Of a stretch of 5,305 nt of DNA, positions 1 through 5,305 are shown in pieces (position 1 is the stretch's first letter; the number at the start of each line of letters is the position of its first letter). The notes beneath the pieces are model-generated. The model had not been told where the DNA came from. It saw only the letters and a program-made list of their open reading frames with translations, and searched no databases. A program made the translations under genes and the position numbers. The DNA is from Candidatus Cloacimonadota bacterium (GTDB taxonomy: Bacteria; Cloacimonadota; Cloacimonadia; Cloacimonadales; JAIOQZ01), in the NCBI GenBank assembly GCA_021106755.1, contig JAIOTM010000007.1, forward strand, positions 1 to 5,305, read 5' to 3'.

Positions 1-1131
1 GGAAGCAACTACTTCGAGCGAGTAACCTACCGATTGGAACCTGTGCCCGGTGGAGTCAATCTGATTATCCGTGTGGTGGAAAAGACAACCAATTTCTTCA
101 AGGTTGGTCTCAACTATAACAGCGAAATGAACGCGGCACTATTGCTCAACGCGACCTTACGCAACGTTCTTATCGAAGGTTCCCGTATCTCATTGGATTT
201 GCGACTTGGTAACAATCTGAATACTGATTTGACCTGGATTATTCACACAGGTCTTAAACCCGGCTTCGCGATTAAAGACTATCATCGATTTAACCGTCTG
301 GATGTTTACGCGTATGATTACGATGGCAACAAACTCGCTGAGTTCGATTTCAGTCAGCATGTCTTCGGGTTGGAAATAATGACCACTTATGCTAACAGTT
401 TCTGTCTTAGTACGGGAATGGAATTGGAGTTAAATACTCTCAAAAATACAATTTCTCCGGCAATATGGAACTCGCCGGATGAAGAACATAATAATCTTCT
501 ATCTTACCTTATAGAATTTAATCTGGATATGTTAGACAAAAGCGTTTACCCGCTCTCAGGAGTTAAGCTACACCTACTCAGTCGATATATCACTCAAGAA
601 GTTGTTGAGCAAGATGGTTACTCGCCATTCTTTCGCTTTTTTGTGGAATATCATGAGCGGTTGCGACTCAATCCCTGGTGGTCAACTTACTTCAAGTTCT
701 GGGGTGCTTCGGTGCAGACAGAGAAGGAAATAACTACAGATAAAATCGTCTATCTTGGCAGTCAAACGGTTAAAGGATCGGAGAATATACCTTTTTTGGG
801 TTTAGAATTTATGGAACTAAGTGCAAGGCACGGTGCTACGGCACTGGTAGGTGCTCAGTATGAATTCTTTCCCAACTGGTTTTTGTTGTATGAATTCAAT
901 GTTGGAAAGGTCAGCAATAAGCTGGAGTACCTTTTCAGGGATATAAGCTACACTAACAGTAAAGATGTTAATGATATAAACAACCAGCAACTACTTAAAG
1001 AACGCTACGTCTATGGCGGTGGACTTACAATTGGTACCGAATCGCCCATCGGACCAATTGAAGTAACCCTCACCCGAAACAGCCGCGACAGCGACCTGAA
1101 TTTTTATTTTTCTGTGGGCTATCAATTCTAG
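1..1131 (+). CDS. Omp85-superfamily outer-membrane beta-barrel, probable C-terminus of a patatin-like phospholipase (5' truncated)
   Basis: The reading frame is open from base 1, so the gene begins upstream; 376 residues are visible. A TTG at position 34 is internal, because the codons before it (GSNYFERVTYRLEP) continue a POTRA-like domain. Residues 1-28 have the 'YF..V.Y.LEP..GGV.LIIRVVEK' pattern that ends the last POTRA in patatin/BamA-type proteins. About 345 residues of alternating beta-strand sequence follow, roughly enough for a 16-strand barrel. Late features fit the family: YLGSQ...PFLGLEF, an 'FNVG' strand, then YGGGLTIGTESPIGPIEVTL, and a C-terminal VGYQF whose terminal Phe serves as the beta-signal for BAM-dependent assembly. 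Of known families, the patatin-Omp85 (PlpD-like) proteins fit best, but the catalytic patatin domain would lie outside the window, so a plain BamA/TamA-like protein is not excluded. The lipoprotein gene follows after only 8 bases. Confidence 0.82.
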   Translation, partial: GSNYFERVTYRLEPVPGGVNLIIRVVEKTTNFFKVGLNYNSEMNAALLLNATLRNVLIEGSRISLDLRLGNNLNTDLTWIIHTGLKPGFAIKDYHRFNRLDVYAYDYDGNKLAEFDFSQHVFGLEIMTTYANSFCLSTGMELELNTLKNTISPAIWNSPDEEHNNLLSYLIEFNLDMLDKSVYPLSGVKLHLLSRYITQEVVEQDGYSPFFRFFVEYHERLRLNPWWSTYFKFWGASVQTEKEITTDKIVYLGSQTVKGSENIPFLGLEFMELSARHGATALVGAQYEFFPNWFLLYEFNVGKVSNKLEYLFRDISYTNSKDVNDINNQQLLKERYVYGGGLTIGTESPIGPIEVTLTRNSRDSDLNFYFSVGYQF

Positions 1132-1135
1132 GAGA
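1130..1135 (+). promoter_or_regulatory. Ribosome binding site overlapping the upstream stop codon
   Basis: AGGAGA overlaps the TAG stop (1129-1131) of the barrel gene and lies 4 bases before the ATG at 1140. This strong Shine-Dalgarno match fixes the start of the lipoprotein gene. It also suggests translational coupling, since ribosomes ending the barrel gene sit on the site. Confidence 0.75.
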
Positions 1136-1139
1136 TTGT

Positions 1140-1910
1140 ATGTATAAGGTAATAACGATTTTATTTCTCTCACTGCTTTTTTTCGGTTGTGGCAGAAAAG
1201 ACAGTGGAAGAACAGTATCTATGGAACTCGGAGCAAGAATGCAGATAATCTGGCAGGAGACGAGTATTAATCCAGGTACGTTGATAGATAGTCTCAGAGC
1301 TTTATCCGAAACCGACGGAATTCCTATTATCGAGTACAGTTCCACTGATAGCGTCATGTCTAAGTATCTTAACTTCACCTCTTTGAACATGAGAAAACAT
1401 GGTCTTCAGAAATTGATTTTGCATCATGGGGGAGATACCTTTCCCTTAATTATCCAACCAGAAAATCTTACAGACAAATCTGTGAAACAAATCCAGCAAT
1501 TGGCAATTGTTTATGCTGACCCGGATGCTACTTTGTTCTTACGGGCAACATCTAAGCATCCTCTCCAGCCCTTCGAGTTGAAAAACCTGAAAAAAGTTCT
1601 TAGCAAAGGGATTGCCGTGCAACCAGATCTGGGCGTGGCGATTGATCACTCTAACCAGTTAAAGTACGGTAGATTGATAGAATTGATAAAAACTATTCAG
1701 TCGGCGGGAGTGAAATACATTGTATTTCCATCTTACCATGCTTTTCTGTGGTTAGACTCGAATTACAAAAGTGCTGGTGTGGAAGAAATTGAAAAATCAC
1801 TTTTCCAGATACCAGTTACGAGTTTTTCTCGCTTAAAAGACGAGCTTGCCAACCCGAAGAAATATGAAGGAAAATCTTTCCAGACAATTGAGATTAACAT
1901 CAAACGGTGA
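1140..1910 (+). CDS. Predicted lipoprotein with repeated ExbD/TolR-like periplasmic units
   Basis: This is a 256-residue protein with no named family that I recognise. Residues 1-16 form a lipoprotein signal peptide (MYKV, then a hydrophobic core), with Cys17 in LLFFGC as the acylated residue; Phe at -3 is slightly atypical. The mature part contains three look-alike units: residues 45-94 (helix, strand PIIEYSS, helix, HGLQKLIL), 114-160 (helix, strand ATLFLRATS, PLQPFELKNLKKVL) and 164-196 (GVAIDHSNQLKYGRLIELIK, then SAGVKYIVF). The third closely follows the ExbD/TolR periplasmic pattern 'V.I..D....YGR..E.....AG...I'. The N-terminal membrane anchor and proton-path Asp of true ExbD/TolR are absent and a lipid anchor replaces them. 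The gene is almost certainly co-transcribed with the barrel gene, so a periplasmic role alongside that outer-membrane protein is a reasonable inference. It converges on the next gene 53 bases away, with no clear terminator hairpin between them. Confidence 0.85.
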   Translation: MYKVITILFLSLLFFGCGRKDSGRTVSMELGARMQIIWQETSINPGTLIDSLRALSETDGIPIIEYSSTDSVMSKYLNFTSLNMRKHGLQKLILHHGGDTFPLIIQPENLTDKSVKQIQQLAIVYADPDATLFLRATSKHPLQPFELKNLKKVLSKGIAVQPDLGVAIDHSNQLKYGRLIELIKTIQSAGVKYIVFPSYHAFLWLDSNYKSAGVEEIEKSLFQIPVTSFSRLKDELANPKKYEGKSFQTIEINIKR

Positions 1911-1963
1911 AGAGAGAAAAAGTTTATCCTGAAAAATTCTGCATTCGTTGGCGTGACAATGAA

Positions 1964-2749
1964 TTAATTACTATCCACTTCCTCAAGAAGTCCACACTCC
2001 ACCATTCTCTGTACATAGCCGGAAATTGAATAAAAGGAAAACGGTAGCGAATAGAGAAGTCCATAGCCCAGAGTGAGAAGCCCCACCACGTTAGCACATG
2101 TCAATATCACAGCGAGAAAAAACTGTTGCCAGCGCGTATTTTTACCTGCTTTATAAGCTATCATAATAGCTTGCCAGGGGTTAACGCCATACTTAGCAAT
2201 CAGAACTGGTGCGGGTAAAATAACCGCAATCCAGTATAACACCATAACTAAGCGAACAAGGTGCAAAATAGGATCATACACCAGCGAGTAAAGGGGTTCG
2301 CCAGTACATACCACCTTGAGCACAAAAAAGTACACGATGCTGATAGCAACAAAACCAAGATAAGATGGATAGTAGCGCAGGCTTTTTACATACGCCGAAA
2401 TCGAAAATGTATCATTCGGTAAAGAAAATGGCACTAACGCGAAAGGTGTTAACACTAATAATGCCATGTTATTAAGCCAGTAGTTCGAACGGGTGAACCA
2501 CGCGACAACACCCAGTGGTAGAAGTATCACGAGAATAAAAAACACCGAAAACCTGAAAGATTTATCAATTTTTCGGAATCGTTTCCAATCGGAGGTTATC
2601 TCCTGCCGCGCGGACAGATTGTGTTCAATAAAGTCTGTTTCTGTGCCACAGTGTGGACAGAAGAACTCGCTTCCGAGTACGGTACTGCACTTCCAGCATT
2701 TTATGCTGTTTGTTTGCTTATCAGATTGCTTACTTTGTTTCTTTGCCAT
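1964..2749 (-). CDS. Zinc-ribbon, multi-pass inner-membrane protein of unknown function
   Basis: This is a 261-residue protein. The Lys/Gln/Ser-rich N-terminus is followed by a four-cysteine zinc ribbon, C18-W-K-C21 and C31-P-H-C34 with the usual Gly after the last Cys. A charged linker with several Arg/Lys (about 47-66) leads to about five hydrophobic segments: roughly 67-85, 92-111, 129-147, 164-184 and 209-235. The last third (GVNPWQAIMIAYKAG, then NVVGLLTLGYGLLYSLPFSF and YVQRM) resembles the C-terminal membrane pair of the DUF975/DUF2189-type uncharacterised bacterial membrane proteins. That likeness is from memory of the pattern, not a search. The ribbon should lie in the cytoplasm. The start is the ATG at 2749; the Shine-Dalgarno match ahead of it is weak (GGAT). 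It converges on the lipoprotein gene and lies downstream of the hydrolase gene on the same strand, 298 bases away. Confidence 0.82.
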   Translation of the reverse strand: MAKKQSKQSDKQTNSIKCWKCSTVLGSEFFCPHCGTETDFIEHNLSARQEITSDWKRFRKIDKSFRFSVFFILVILLPLGVVAWFTRSNYWLNNMALLVLTPFALVPFSLPNDTFSISAYVKSLRYYPSYLGFVAISIVYFFVLKVVCTGEPLYSLVYDPILHLVRLVMVLYWIAVILPAPVLIAKYGVNPWQAIMIAYKAGKNTRWQQFFLAVILTCANVVGLLTLGYGLLYSLPFSFYSISGYVQRMVECGLLEEVDSN

Positions 2750-2902
2750 AATGATAATCCAGTATTTTAACGCGTTTTCCTGTCAATTGTTTTGTTTTTT
2801 CTTGCATCCCCCGAAAAATTTTCTAATGAGTGACGACTTTCCTTTTTTTGGGTTCCGATTTTATTGTTTCAAGCTGATAAACTGATGGTAATTTTCTACG
2901 AA

Positions 2903-2987
2903 ACTCTCCCTCTAAAGACCCGACTGGTTACAGTCTTGCACCCTCTCTTTCTCAAAGTGAGGGACTTGAGAGTGGACTGTCACAGTC
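2903..2987. repeat. Cluster of three hairpins with a repeated GACTG/CAGTC stem
   Basis: Three adjacent inverted repeats occupy the gap between two minus-strand genes. The first is GACTG-gtta-CAGTC (2922-2935). The second has arms CCCTC (2941-2945) and GAGGG (2959-2963), an inner CTTT/AAAG stem and a three-base loop, with one T-T mismatch. The third is GACTG-tca-CAGTC (2975-2987). An outer pair, ACTCTC (2903-2908) with GAGAGT (2968-2973), is also possible. Because hairpins 1 and 3 share the same arms, CAGTC at 2931 could instead pair with GACTG at 2975 and enclose hairpin 2. No T-run follows on either strand, so these are not classic intrinsic terminators. They could form a 3' end structure of the hydrolase mRNA, a leader of the zinc-ribbon gene, or a dispersed intergenic element. 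Confidence 0.6.
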
Positions 2988-3008
2988 TGCCGATTCAGGC
3001 TATTAATT

Positions 3009-3022
3009 AACATGGAAAACAT
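3009..3022 (+). repeat. 14-base direct repeat, copy 1
   Basis: AACATGGAAAACAT occurs here, 25 bases beyond the 3' end of the hydrolase gene, and again exactly at 4429-4442, in the same orientation on the far side of that gene. The similarity does not extend beyond 14 bases. Confidence 0.55.
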
Positions 3023-3047
3023 CTTTGTCTGCCTTTAATCAACACAT

Positions 3048-4334
3048 CTAATCGCGTAGCATTTCTTTAAATACTTTGGGATAATATTCTGAAAATTTTG
3101 AAGCTTCAAAATGTGAGTGCTTCGTTGGGTAAGAATCATCAAATTTCATTGTTCGCAGGAAAATGCTGGATTTTACACGGTCATCGTTGAAATAATGTAT
3201 CCCTTTCATCACATTTTCCCATTTACCCATAGTTCTGTGGTTTCCTTTGGCGGGTCGTTCGTATATTCTATCAATCTGATTTAACAACGAACCTGTTCCT
3301 CTAAGTCCAAACCATTTGGTTTCCAGATTTTCTGCGGCAGGATGAAGTGAATAGCTGTAAAACTTCGTAGATTTATGCTTTGTCAGATAGGGAATTACAG
3401 CATTCTGGAAATCCTTAATCGAACATCCCGCGGCTAAATAGATTATCTTAGATAACTCAATATCTGGATGTTGAGACAGAATATTATTGGCAATAAATGC
3501 TCCCATACTATAAGCAACGAGAACTATTTTCTTATCTTTATTATTATTCTGATATTCAGTCAGAGCTTGTGCAAACGTATCTAATCCCTTTTCCCTGTTT
3601 GCTGAAAGTACTTCAATTCTTAGTTTCATAACATCCCATGCGGGAGAACCGGTTGCTTCCAGAAATGGTGCAGCAATTAATCCCCAAGGCAATTTCAGTA
3701 ATCCAGCTATTCCGTACCCAAATTTTAGTTTCCCGGAGCGTGTATCAAAGTCTTCAGTGAGTTCAGTAATATCACCAAATCCCTGAATATTAATTTTCCA
3801 GTGCGATTTGTCTGGATTGAAAGTAACACCTTTGAAATACGATTCGCGTTGATACCACCAGGTTAAGGGAGTAAAAACAATTCCCCTCGCTAAATCGTAA
3901 ATAAGAATAAACGGAGAAGTAAGTGGTCCGGCAACAGGTCTGTATTTATCCTGTCTTAGAAAAAACAGATGATCTTTGTAGGTTGACCAGAAACCTGAAC
4001 GCCAGTGGATAAAAACAGGCGTGTAATTCTTCGGAAGTGTTTCGGTAAGTTTTGCCGCGTCTTTGTTGCACTTATTTGTACTCTTTAACCCTCCGTGAAT
4101 ATAGATGAAAATAGTATCATTTTTTGTTGTTAAAACAGAATCTATATACTTTTGAAAGTCCGCTTCGCTGTTAAACACAATCCCATTTTCCGGGTTAACA
4201 GCTTCTCCACTCTTATCTATTTGAATAACACGGTATTGGGGAGGTTTGACTGTGCAACCAATAAACAATAACGTGCAGAATAATGATATTAGAAACTTAT
4301 TCATTGGTCTTGCCATTCGATTAGAATCGTACAT
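3048..4334 (-). CDS. Alpha/beta-hydrolase fold lipoprotein, putative serine esterase/lipase
   Basis: This is a 428-residue predicted lipoprotein. The first ATG (4334) is chosen because AAGGA lies six bases ahead; the internal Met7 and Met11 codons lack a comparable site. The signal peptide covers residues 1-26 (basic n-region, core FLISLFCTLLFIG), with Cys27 as the lipidated residue. Residues 74-82 (TIFIYIHGG) give the strand and oxyanion-hole HGG, 108-113 (FIHWRS) the next strand, and 270-280 (strand, then AYSMGA) the nucleophile elbow with Ser276. The elbow reads A-Y-S-M-G, not GxSxG. Candidate remaining triad residues are an acid near Glu335 in FYSYSLHPAAENLE and a His at 405 or 407 (KHSHFE); these are guesses. 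About 160 residues separate strand FIHWRS from Ser276. They include hydrophobic stretches near 136-160 and 207-225 that may form a lid or touch membrane. The substrate is unknown. The gene stands alone, divergent from the ABC exporter, with a direct repeat on each side. Confidence 0.83.
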   Translation of the reverse strand: MYDSNRMARPMNKFLISLFCTLLFIGCTVKPPQYRVIQIDKSGEAVNPENGIVFNSEADFQKYIDSVLTTKNDTIFIYIHGGLKSTNKCNKDAAKLTETLPKNYTPVFIHWRSGFWSTYKDHLFFLRQDKYRPVAGPLTSPFILIYDLARGIVFTPLTWWYQRESYFKGVTFNPDKSHWKINIQGFGDITELTEDFDTRSGKLKFGYGIAGLLKLPWGLIAAPFLEATGSPAWDVMKLRIEVLSANREKGLDTFAQALTEYQNNNKDKKIVLVAYSMGAFIANNILSQHPDIELSKIIYLAAGCSIKDFQNAVIPYLTKHKSTKFYSYSLHPAAENLETKWFGLRGTGSLLNQIDRIYERPAKGNHRTMGKWENVMKGIHYFNDDRVKSSIFLRTMKFDDSYPTKHSHFEASKFSEYYPKVFKEMLRD

Positions 4335-4340
4335 TATACA

Positions 4341-4345
4341 TCCTT
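4341..4345 (-). promoter_or_regulatory. Ribosome binding site of the hydrolase gene
   Basis: On the minus strand, AAGGA lies six bases before the ATG at 4334. It favours this start over the in-frame ATGs at 4316 and 4304, which would give a shorter signal-peptide n-region but have no good site ahead of them. Confidence 0.65.
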
Positions 4346-4428
4346 ACCACACAGTATGTTGATACAGCTATTTGAAAAGTTGATATGAACAATAAATTAA
4401 CTGCAAAAACACGCGTTGCTCTGAAGTA

Positions 4429-4442
4429 AACATGGAAAACAT
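4429..4442 (+). repeat. 14-base direct repeat, copy 2
   Basis: An exact second copy of AACATGGAAAACAT (first copy 3009-3022). It lies about 95 bases upstream of the hydrolase start codon and overlaps the candidate -10 element of the minus-strand promoter. Confidence 0.55.
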
Positions 4443-4468
4443 AAAAAAACTAACTTGCATGGTGTCAA
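4438..4468 (-). promoter_or_regulatory. Weak candidate promoter for the hydrolase gene
   Basis: On the minus strand there is an exact TTGACA (4463-4468), then TATGTT (4438-4443) after a 19-base spacer, which is longer than the preferred 17. A 17-base spacer would give TTTATG. Transcription would leave an untranslated leader of about 100 bases. Confidence 0.25.
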
Positions 4469-4524
4469 TATATTCAGACCAAATTTTATGCACATATTTC
4501 AGACTGCTCTAAGTTGCAAATCAG

Positions 4525-4538
4525 GTAAAATATTTTAC
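4525..4538. repeat. Perfect 14-base palindrome, possible operator
   Basis: GTAAAATATTTTAC is its own reverse complement. Short arms TTGCA (4514-4518) and TGCAA (4541-4545) flank it slightly off-centre. The site is about 190 bases upstream of the hydrolase start and about 265 upstream of the exporter start. A dimeric regulator site is plausible, though AT-rich palindromes also arise by chance. Confidence 0.4.
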
Positions 4539-4577
4539 AATGCAATTTTCCTGACGCCTTTATTCACAGACAACATC

Positions 4578-4583
4578 TATAAT
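4578..4583 (+). promoter_or_regulatory. Isolated consensus -10 element
   Basis: An exact TATAAT lies about 40 bases ahead of the mini-ORF at 4625. No good -35 hexamer sits 16-18 bases upstream; the nearest likeness, CTGACG at 4551, would need a 21-base spacer. Confidence 0.2.
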
Positions 4584-4624
4584 GTTATTAAATATGCGTT
4601 AGCATGTAGTAAGAAAGGATGAAA

Positions 4625-4678
4625 ATGAACTGGAGCTTCAATCTCATTACAATTTCTGATAAACGAATGCCTGAATAG
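4625..4678 (+). CDS. Possible 17-residue leader peptide or small ORF
   Basis: An ORF encoding MNWSFNLITISDKRMPE begins 5 bases after AAAGGA (4614-4619), a good ribosome binding site. An in-frame ATG at 4619 would add two residues. The peptide has no recognisable motif. It lies between a consensus -10 and the exporter gene, so an uncharacterised leader peptide or small protein is conceivable. An ORF this short is also expected by chance, so the case rests only on the upstream signals. Confidence 0.2.
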   Translation: MNWSFNLITISDKRMPE

Positions 4679-4741
4679 AGAAATCAAGTAGTTGCTTATA
4701 TTCAGCTAATTCCATCTTAGTAAACCGTCGGGATAATTAAT

Positions 4742-4770
4742 TTGACAAGTGCAGGGGCAAAGGTTATTCA
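4742..4770 (+). promoter_or_regulatory. Candidate promoter for the ABC exporter gene
   Basis: An exact TTGACA (4742-4747) is followed after 17 bases by TATTCA (4765-4770), a partial -10 match. Transcription would start near 4777, leaving about 25 untranslated bases before the ATG at 4802. This argues against the in-frame TTG at 4742 being the start codon. Confidence 0.4.
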
Positions 4771-4801
4771 GTTCTGTTTATCAAAACTGGATTGGAAAAA
4801 A

Positions 4802-5305
4802 ATGAGAGAGACCTTCAAGTTTATACTGCCTATGCTGAAAAAGAGTGCCTGGCGCATAGCTTTGGGAGTATTTATTATCTTTCTCGTGAACGCGGTTCAG
4901 CTCATAATTCCGCTCATTGTTAAATATGTTGTCGATAATCTCTGGAAGGCAACAATTACTCCAAAGGGATTAGTCTGGATTGCCCTGATTATTATAGGGA
5001 TGGCAGTTCTCGTTTACTTGTTCAAATACTTGTGGCGCATGATTCTCATTGGTAATGCCTGGATTCTCGAACGCGATTTACGGCAGTTTTACTACGACCA
5101 CCTTCTCTCATTATCTCAGAACTATTTTAACACGGCAAAAACGGGCGATTTAATGGCTCGTGCCACTAACGACCTGAACGCTGTGCGGATGCTCTTTGGT
5201 TTTGGTTTCATTGCTTTTGCCGATACATTGTTTCTGTCGATAACTTCGTTGTTTTTCATGGTTAACATCAACCTTCGGTTGACCCTGTACGCGATTATTC
5301 CCCTT
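4802..5305 (+). CDS. ABC exporter, transmembrane domain (3' truncated)
   Basis: The first 168 residues of a half-size or fused ABC exporter are visible; the gene runs off the window and the nucleotide-binding domain is not seen. Hydrophobic segments lie at about 19-40, 57-78 and 136-156, with a fourth beginning near 160. The stretch from about 91 to 135 carries the intracellular-loop signature of type I exporters: R-x-LR-x-x-YYDHLLSLS, then YFNTAKTGDLMARATNDL and NAVRMLFGFG. This version resembles the MdlA/YheI branch of heterodimeric multidrug exporters more than MsbA, so a partner gene may follow. That placement is from motif likeness only. ATG 4802 is preferred: GGA lies five bases ahead (weak), the conserved N-terminus begins there, and a promoter-like TTGACA overlaps the alternative TTG at 4742. 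The transported substrate cannot be told. Confidence 0.9.
   Translation, partial: MRETFKFILPMLKKSAWRIALGVFIIFLVNAVQLIIPLIVKYVVDNLWKATITPKGLVWIALIIIGMAVLVYLFKYLWRMILIGNAWILERDLRQFYYDHLLSLSQNYFNTAKTGDLMARATNDLNAVRMLFGFGFIAFADTLFLSITSLFFMVNINLRLTLYAIIPL

Larger units (their letters stand above)
4335..4801. other. 467-base intergenic region between divergent genes
   Basis: This AT-rich region separates the hydrolase (leftward) from the ABC exporter (rightward). It holds candidate promoters for both genes, one copy of the 14-base direct repeat, a perfect palindrome, and a very short ORF with a ribosome binding site. I see no tRNA, known riboswitch or longer ORF. The length is generous for two promoters alone, so a small RNA, small peptide or gene remnant is possible. 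Confidence 0.6.

Noticed and set aside
991..1390. Two overlapping minus-strand ORFs (991-1173 and 1070-1390)
   Set aside because: Both lie antisense to the barrel and lipoprotein genes, which have domain evidence and a strong ribosome binding site. The antisense products show no motif or signal.
1911..1963. Bidirectional terminator between the convergent genes
   Set aside because: The 53-base gap shows no stable inverted repeat with a T-run on either strand.
2764..2786. Minus-strand TTGACA (2781-2786) with TAAAAT (2764-2769) ahead of the zinc-ribbon gene
   Set aside because: The spacer is only 11 bases, and no acceptable -10 lies 16-18 bases from the TTGACA. It may still be part of a promoter, but the sequence does not support a call.
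2493..2885. Plus-strand ORF of 130 codons
   Set aside because: It mostly overlaps the zinc-ribbon gene in antisense; its Cys/His-rich look mirrors that gene. No ribosome binding site was seen, and the tail in the intergenic region is low-complexity, Phe-rich translation of T-rich DNA.
4647..4715. Minus-strand 22-codon ORF starting MELAEYKQLLDF
   Set aside because: The composition looks protein-like and might be a gene remnant, but there is no convincing ribosome binding site, it overlaps the plus-strand mini-ORF, and nothing identifies a parent gene.
4742..4804. TTG at 4742 as an earlier in-frame start for the ABC exporter
   Set aside because: It would add 20 residues with no family likeness, has no ribosome binding site, and its bases form the TTGACA of a candidate promoter. 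ATG 4802 fits the conserved N-terminus.

Overview
The window looks like chromosomal DNA from a moderately AT-rich, didermal (Gram-negative type) bacterium. Two things show an outer membrane: an Omp85-type beta-barrel that ends in an aromatic residue, and two predicted lipoproteins with lipobox cysteines. The style (patatin-like Omp85 C-terminus, MdlA/YheI-type ABC exporter, AAGGA/AGGAGA ribosome binding sites) would suit an uncultured FCB-group or related phylum. That placement is inference; no rRNA or marker gene is present.

Layout. (1) Positions 1-1131, plus strand: 3' part of a gene for an Omp85-superfamily barrel, most likely the C-terminus of a patatin-like outer-membrane phospholipase. 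(2) Positions 1140-1910, plus strand: a 256-residue lipoprotein gene whose ribosome binding site overlaps the stop codon of gene 1, so the two are almost certainly one operon. Its periplasmic part looks like repeated ExbD/TolR-type units. (3) Positions 1964-2749, minus strand, convergent with gene 2: an inner-membrane protein with an N-terminal zinc ribbon and about five membrane segments. (4) Positions 2750-3047: an intergenic region with a cluster of three hairpins, two of which share the same GACTG/CAGTC stem. (5) Positions 3048-4334, minus strand: an alpha/beta-hydrolase lipoprotein with an unusual AxSxG nucleophile elbow. A 14-base direct repeat lies on each side of it. (6) Positions 4335-4801: a 467-base region between divergent genes, with a 14-base perfect palindrome, a possible mini-ORF and candidate promoters facing both ways. 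(7) Positions 4802-5305, plus strand: 5' part of an ABC exporter gene that runs off the window.

All five recognisable genes encode envelope proteins: an outer-membrane barrel, two lipoproteins, an inner-membrane protein and an exporter. Only genes 1 and 2 have strong evidence of acting together. No CRISPR array, transposase, tRNA or rRNA was seen. The points most worth a second look are the ExbD-like repeat lipoprotein, the hairpin cluster and the bracketed hydrolase. None of them amounts to a demonstrated new system.
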